Position numbers and translations under genes: made by a program
Assembly: GCA_021847165.1 (NCBI GenBank)
Contig: JAJZUH010000097.1
Span: 1-7,261 of the forward strand
Length of the DNA: 7,261 nt
Reading direction: 5' to 3'
DNA from: Pseudomonadota bacterium
GTDB taxonomy: Bacteria > Pseudomonadota > Gammaproteobacteria > Burkholderiales > Gallionellaceae
The notes under the pieces: model-generated
What the model was told of the DNA's origin: nothing
Databases searched by the model: none
Seen by the model: only the letters and a program-made list of their open reading frames with translations
Part shown: positions 5,468 to 7,261 of the stretch, in pieces
How positions within the stretch are numbered: position 1 is the stretch's first letter
Layout: the number at the start of each line of letters is the position of its first letter

Positions 5468-5755
5468 ATGAATCGCAGCGATCTGATCATCAAACTGGCC
5501 GAGCAAAGCCCGAACCTGCAAGCGAAAGATGTCGAGCTGGGGGTGCGCATCATCATCGAGCAATTGGCAACGACCATCGCCAAAGGCAACCGGGTGGAGG
5601 TGCGCGGCTTTGGCAGCTTCGGCCTGAATTACCGCAAGCCGCGCAACGGACGCAACCCGAAGACAGGGGAAAAAATCGCCATCTCCGCCAAATACCATCC
5701 GCACTTCAAACCGGGGAAAGCGCTGAAGGAACTGCCTTGCCAGGAAGCAAAATGA
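5468..5755 (+). CDS. ihfB: Integration host factor beta subunit (HU/IHF family)
   Basis: A 95-residue protein, against 94 in E. coli IhfB, that collinearly matches the beta subunit. Glu44 and Arg46 in VEVRGFGSF sit at the positions that read the TTR element of IHF sites. The intercalating proline is Pro64 in the RNPKTGEK arm. PHFKPGKALKE is the typical C-terminal segment of the beta subunit. With IhfA (not in this window) it forms a heterodimer that bends DNA by about 160 degrees in nucleoid organisation, recombination and sigma-54 activation. HU is less likely because of the RNPKTG and PHFKPGK motifs. The gene sits alone behind a terminator, whereas in many proteobacteria ihfB follows rpsA. 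It could therefore be the only copy, moved, or a second IhfB-like copy. Confidence 0.9.
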   Translation: MNRSDLIIKLAEQSPNLQAKDVELGVRIIIEQLATTIAKGNRVEVRGFGSFGLNYRKPRNGRNPKTGEKIAISAKYHPHFKPGKALKELPCQEAK

Positions 5756-5862
5756 AAAAAGCACATGCCCGATTGGTCGAGATTTTCTGCCGGCTGATGG
5801 AAAGCAGCATGCCCTTGATAACGGCCATCACGCTGGCCGATGCGATCAACCTGCCCGAATGA
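5752..5862 (+). CDS. Small ORF of 36 residues, coupled to ihfB, function unknown
   Basis: The ATG overlaps the ihfB stop (ATGA) and has AGGAAG six bases upstream inside the ihfB 3' end, so translation by coupling is credible. The product begins MKKAHARLVEIF and ends in ADAINLPE. It could form one or two short helices and has no signal peptide or membrane segment. The spacing of Leu-Ala-Asp-Ala-Ile-Asn-Leu-Pro loosely recalls the recognition half of winged-helix regulators (LAxxLxLP). This is only a resemblance, and the ORF could be a truncated regulator. It ends 16 bases before the converging radical SAM gene. Not recognised as a known family. Confidence 0.5.
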   Translation: MKKAHARLVEIFCRLMESSMPLITAITLADAINLPE

Positions 5863-5878
5863 TGCCCACCTATCCTGG

Positions 5879-6943
5879 CTAGAACAGGCTCTGCTGCCCG
5901 CTCGCACTCGGCCTGATGAATCTCGACGTATCGAGCAGCACAGGCTCGCGATTGAAGCCCAGGCGTTCGCACGCAAGGTGAAAACGTCTGGACAACAGCT
6001 GCGCAAACAGGCCCTGGCCGCTGAAGCGCGAACCGAACTCGGGATCGTTCTCGCGCCCGCCGCGCATTTCGCGCAAACGGCCCATCACATGCTCCGCCTT
6101 CAGCGGGTAATGCACGGCAAGCCAATCCTTGAACAGGTCTTTCAACTCGTAGGGCAACCGCAACAAGGTATATGCCGTTGTGCGCGCACCGTGCTCGTAT
6201 GCCGCCTGCAGCACGCTCTCCAGCTCCGCGTCGGTGAGGAAGGGAATCACCGGCGCAACCATCACCCCGCACGGCACCCCCGCCTCGTTCAGCCGTTGGA
6301 TGGCCTGCAGCCGACGGCGCGGCGAAGCAGCGCGCGGCTCCAGCTTGCGCGCCAGCTCGGCATCCAGCGTCGTGACAGAAATGAACACCTGCACCAGATC
6401 CTCGCGCGCCAACTGCGCCAGCAGGTCGATGTCGCGCTCGACCAGCGCCGACTTGGTGACGATGGACAGCGGATGCCTGCACTCCGCCAGCACCGCCAGG
6501 ATCTGCCGCGTGATCTTCCATTCGCGTTCGATCGGCTGGTAGGGGTCGGTGTTGGATCCGAGCGCGATGGGTGAACATCGATAAGCGGGTTTCGCCAGCT
6601 CCGCGCGCAGCAGCGTTGCCGCCTCCGGCTTGGCAAACAGTTTCGTCTCGAAATCCAGTCCCGGCGAAAGATTCAGATAGGCATGCGAAGGCCGCGCATA
6701 ACAATAGATGCAGCCATGCTCGCATCCGCGATAAGCGTTGAGCGAATGATCGAACGGCAGGTCCGGCGAAGCGTGGCGCTGGATCACGCTTTTCGCCTTT
6801 TCTGCCGTCACGGTCGTCCTGAAGGGCGGCAACTCCTCATCCGCCGCACCCCAGCCATCATCGACACGCTCGCGCGCCACTTGCTCGAAGCGCCCCTCGA
6901 TCTGCAGCGTCGCACCACGCCCTTTTGCTACTTTATGTTTCAC
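5879..6943 (-). CDS. PA0069-type (SplB-like) radical SAM protein
   Basis: A 354-residue protein of the SplB-related radical SAM group (COG1533). The [4Fe-4S]/S-adenosylmethionine motif CxxxCxxC is Cys74, Cys78 and Cys81 in RGCEHGCIYCYARPSH. The downstream segments LGSNTDPYQPIE, SIVTKSALVERD and FISVTTLDAELARKLEPR follow the barrel order of this group. The reaction is unknown for PA0069-like proteins. SplB itself repairs the spore photoproduct, but this protein differs and should not be called a lyase. The start is GTG 6943, with AGGA nearby and a promoter about 75 bases upstream. The last five residues are QQSLF, close to the QL[SD]LF peptide that binds the replication sliding clamp. The family is secure and the function is open. 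Confidence 0.88.
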   Translation of the reverse strand: MKHKVAKGRGATLQIEGRFEQVARERVDDGWGAADEELPPFRTTVTAEKAKSVIQRHASPDLPFDHSLNAYRGCEHGCIYCYARPSHAYLNLSPGLDFETKLFAKPEAATLLRAELAKPAYRCSPIALGSNTDPYQPIEREWKITRQILAVLAECRHPLSIVTKSALVERDIDLLAQLAREDLVQVFISVTTLDAELARKLEPRAASPRRRLQAIQRLNEAGVPCGVMVAPVIPFLTDAELESVLQAAYEHGARTTAYTLLRLPYELKDLFKDWLAVHYPLKAEHVMGRLREMRGGRENDPEFGSRFSGQGLFAQLLSRRFHLACERLGFNREPVLLDTSRFIRPSASGQQSLF

Positions 6944-6997
6944 CCGATCCTGCCCCGCCGGCAGTTTTGCCAGCGCCTCCCCTACTCTCGACCAAAC

Positions 6998-7011
6998 AGA
7001 ACGTTCGTTCT
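6998..7011. promoter_or_regulatory. Perfect dyad AGAACG-TT-CGTTCT at the radical SAM start site
   Basis: Two perfect 6-bp arms around a 2-bp centre. The dyad begins at the predicted transcription start of the radical SAM gene, where a bound repressor would block initiation. The core GAAC-N4-GTTC has the form of the Gram-positive (Bacillus) LexA box but not the usual beta/gammaproteobacterial CTGT-N8-ACAG. LexA control is therefore a hypothesis, and another repressor is equally possible. Confidence 0.5.
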
Positions 7012-7017
7012 TTTGCG

Positions 7018-7047
7018 ACTATAGGGTGCACAGGAAGGTGATGTCAA
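7018..7047 (-). promoter_or_regulatory. Sigma-70 promoter of the radical SAM gene
   Basis: On the minus strand a perfect -35 box TTGACA (7047-7042) and TATAGT (7023-7018, five of six matches) are 18 bases apart. Transcription should begin near 7011, giving a leader of about 68 bases to GTG 6943. This is the strongest sigma-70 promoter match noticed in the window. Confidence 0.7.
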
Positions 7048-7223
7048 ACTGTATATGAATGGGATGCCGGTTCAGCCGCATATGCATCGGCACTGAGTGA
7101 CGAGTGGATGGCAGGTTCCACAAACGTCTCCAACTCGGCCAAAGCGGAAGTTTTAGATCCCTGTACGATTTGTCCATTTTCCCCGACATAGCAGACGAAA
7201 GTGTCTAGTCGTTCGGGGGCGAT
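7047..7223 (-). pseudogene. Possible decayed ORF fragment, perhaps of an IS110-type transposase
   Basis: No convincing gene was found in 7048-7261. On the minus strand a 59-codon open stretch lies between in-frame stops at 7224-7226 and 7044-7046 and has no usable start codon. Its conceptual protein begins with IAPERLDTFVCYVGENG. The ERLD segment and the spacing to a later ALAELETFVE recall the N-terminal DEDD region of IS110-family transposases (Asp, SK/PERLD, then a helix). With the upstream stop it would be a dead fragment. The opposite strand is also open for about 49 codons, so chance openness is quite possible. Confidence 0.18.
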
Positions 7224-7261
7224 TCAGCTTACAACCGGGCTTATTCAGTGTGTTGTTAAGG

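Noticed and set aside
7038..7058. Short plus-strand ORF with a good AGGAAGGTG ribosome-binding site at ATG 7041
   Set aside because: It stops after five codons. The AGGAAGGTG lies inside the minus-strand promoter spacer and has no downstream frame to serve.
1..7261. CRISPR arrays, tRNA or rRNA genes, complete insertion sequences
   Set aside because: No regularly spaced repeats, tRNA-like cloverleaf or paired terminal repeats with target duplications were noticed on either strand.

Overview
The window looks like chromosomal DNA of a GC-rich betaproteobacterium. The D-alanyl-D-alanine carboxypeptidase-like gene, D-amino-acid transaminase, ybeD and lipB follow one another as they commonly do in that class. 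The coding style, the HDOD/CZB signalling genes and the PA0069-type radical SAM gene fit a Nitrosomonadales/Gallionellaceae-like lineage. That placement is inference from gene content, not a database match.

Layout. (1) Positions 1-1533, plus strand: two tandem HDOD-domain signalling proteins, the first cut by the window edge. (2) 1526-1981, minus strand: a stand-alone CZB (chemoreceptor zinc-binding) protein that converges on and overlaps the second HDOD gene by 8 bp. (3) 1982-2164: a divergent control region with a promoter candidate for each direction and two repeat/dyad elements. (4) 2165-5220, plus strand: a DacA/DacC-like PBP5 homologue, D-amino-acid aminotransferase, YbeD and LipB, probably an operon; lipA does not follow. 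(5) 5221-5467: an intergenic region dense with signals, namely an IHF-like site, a strong -24/-12 (sigma-54) promoter match, a 10-bp hairpin and a perfect intrinsic terminator only 21 bases before the next start codon. (6) 5468-5862, plus strand: ihfB and a translationally coupled 36-codon ORF. (7) 5879-6943, minus strand: a PA0069-type (SplB-like) radical SAM protein with a good sigma-70 promoter and a perfect 6-bp dyad at its transcription start. (8) 7048-7261: no convincing gene, possibly a decayed insertion-sequence fragment.

Two points stand out. First, the PBP5 homologue has an intact reading frame, signal peptide and C-terminal anchor. However, the catalytic serine of SxxK is histidine and the KTG triad is Ala-Ala-Ser, so it is predicted to be a catalytically dead carboxypeptidase kept beside a D-amino-acid transaminase. 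Second, ihfB lies behind what reads as a sigma-54/IHF-controlled start site and a roughly 80-nt structured RNA ending in a terminator. This suggests either a free small RNA or an attenuated leader in an IHF feedback loop. The radical SAM gene also has a LexA-like dyad and a C-terminal motif resembling a sliding-clamp-binding peptide, which together hint at a DNA-repair role.
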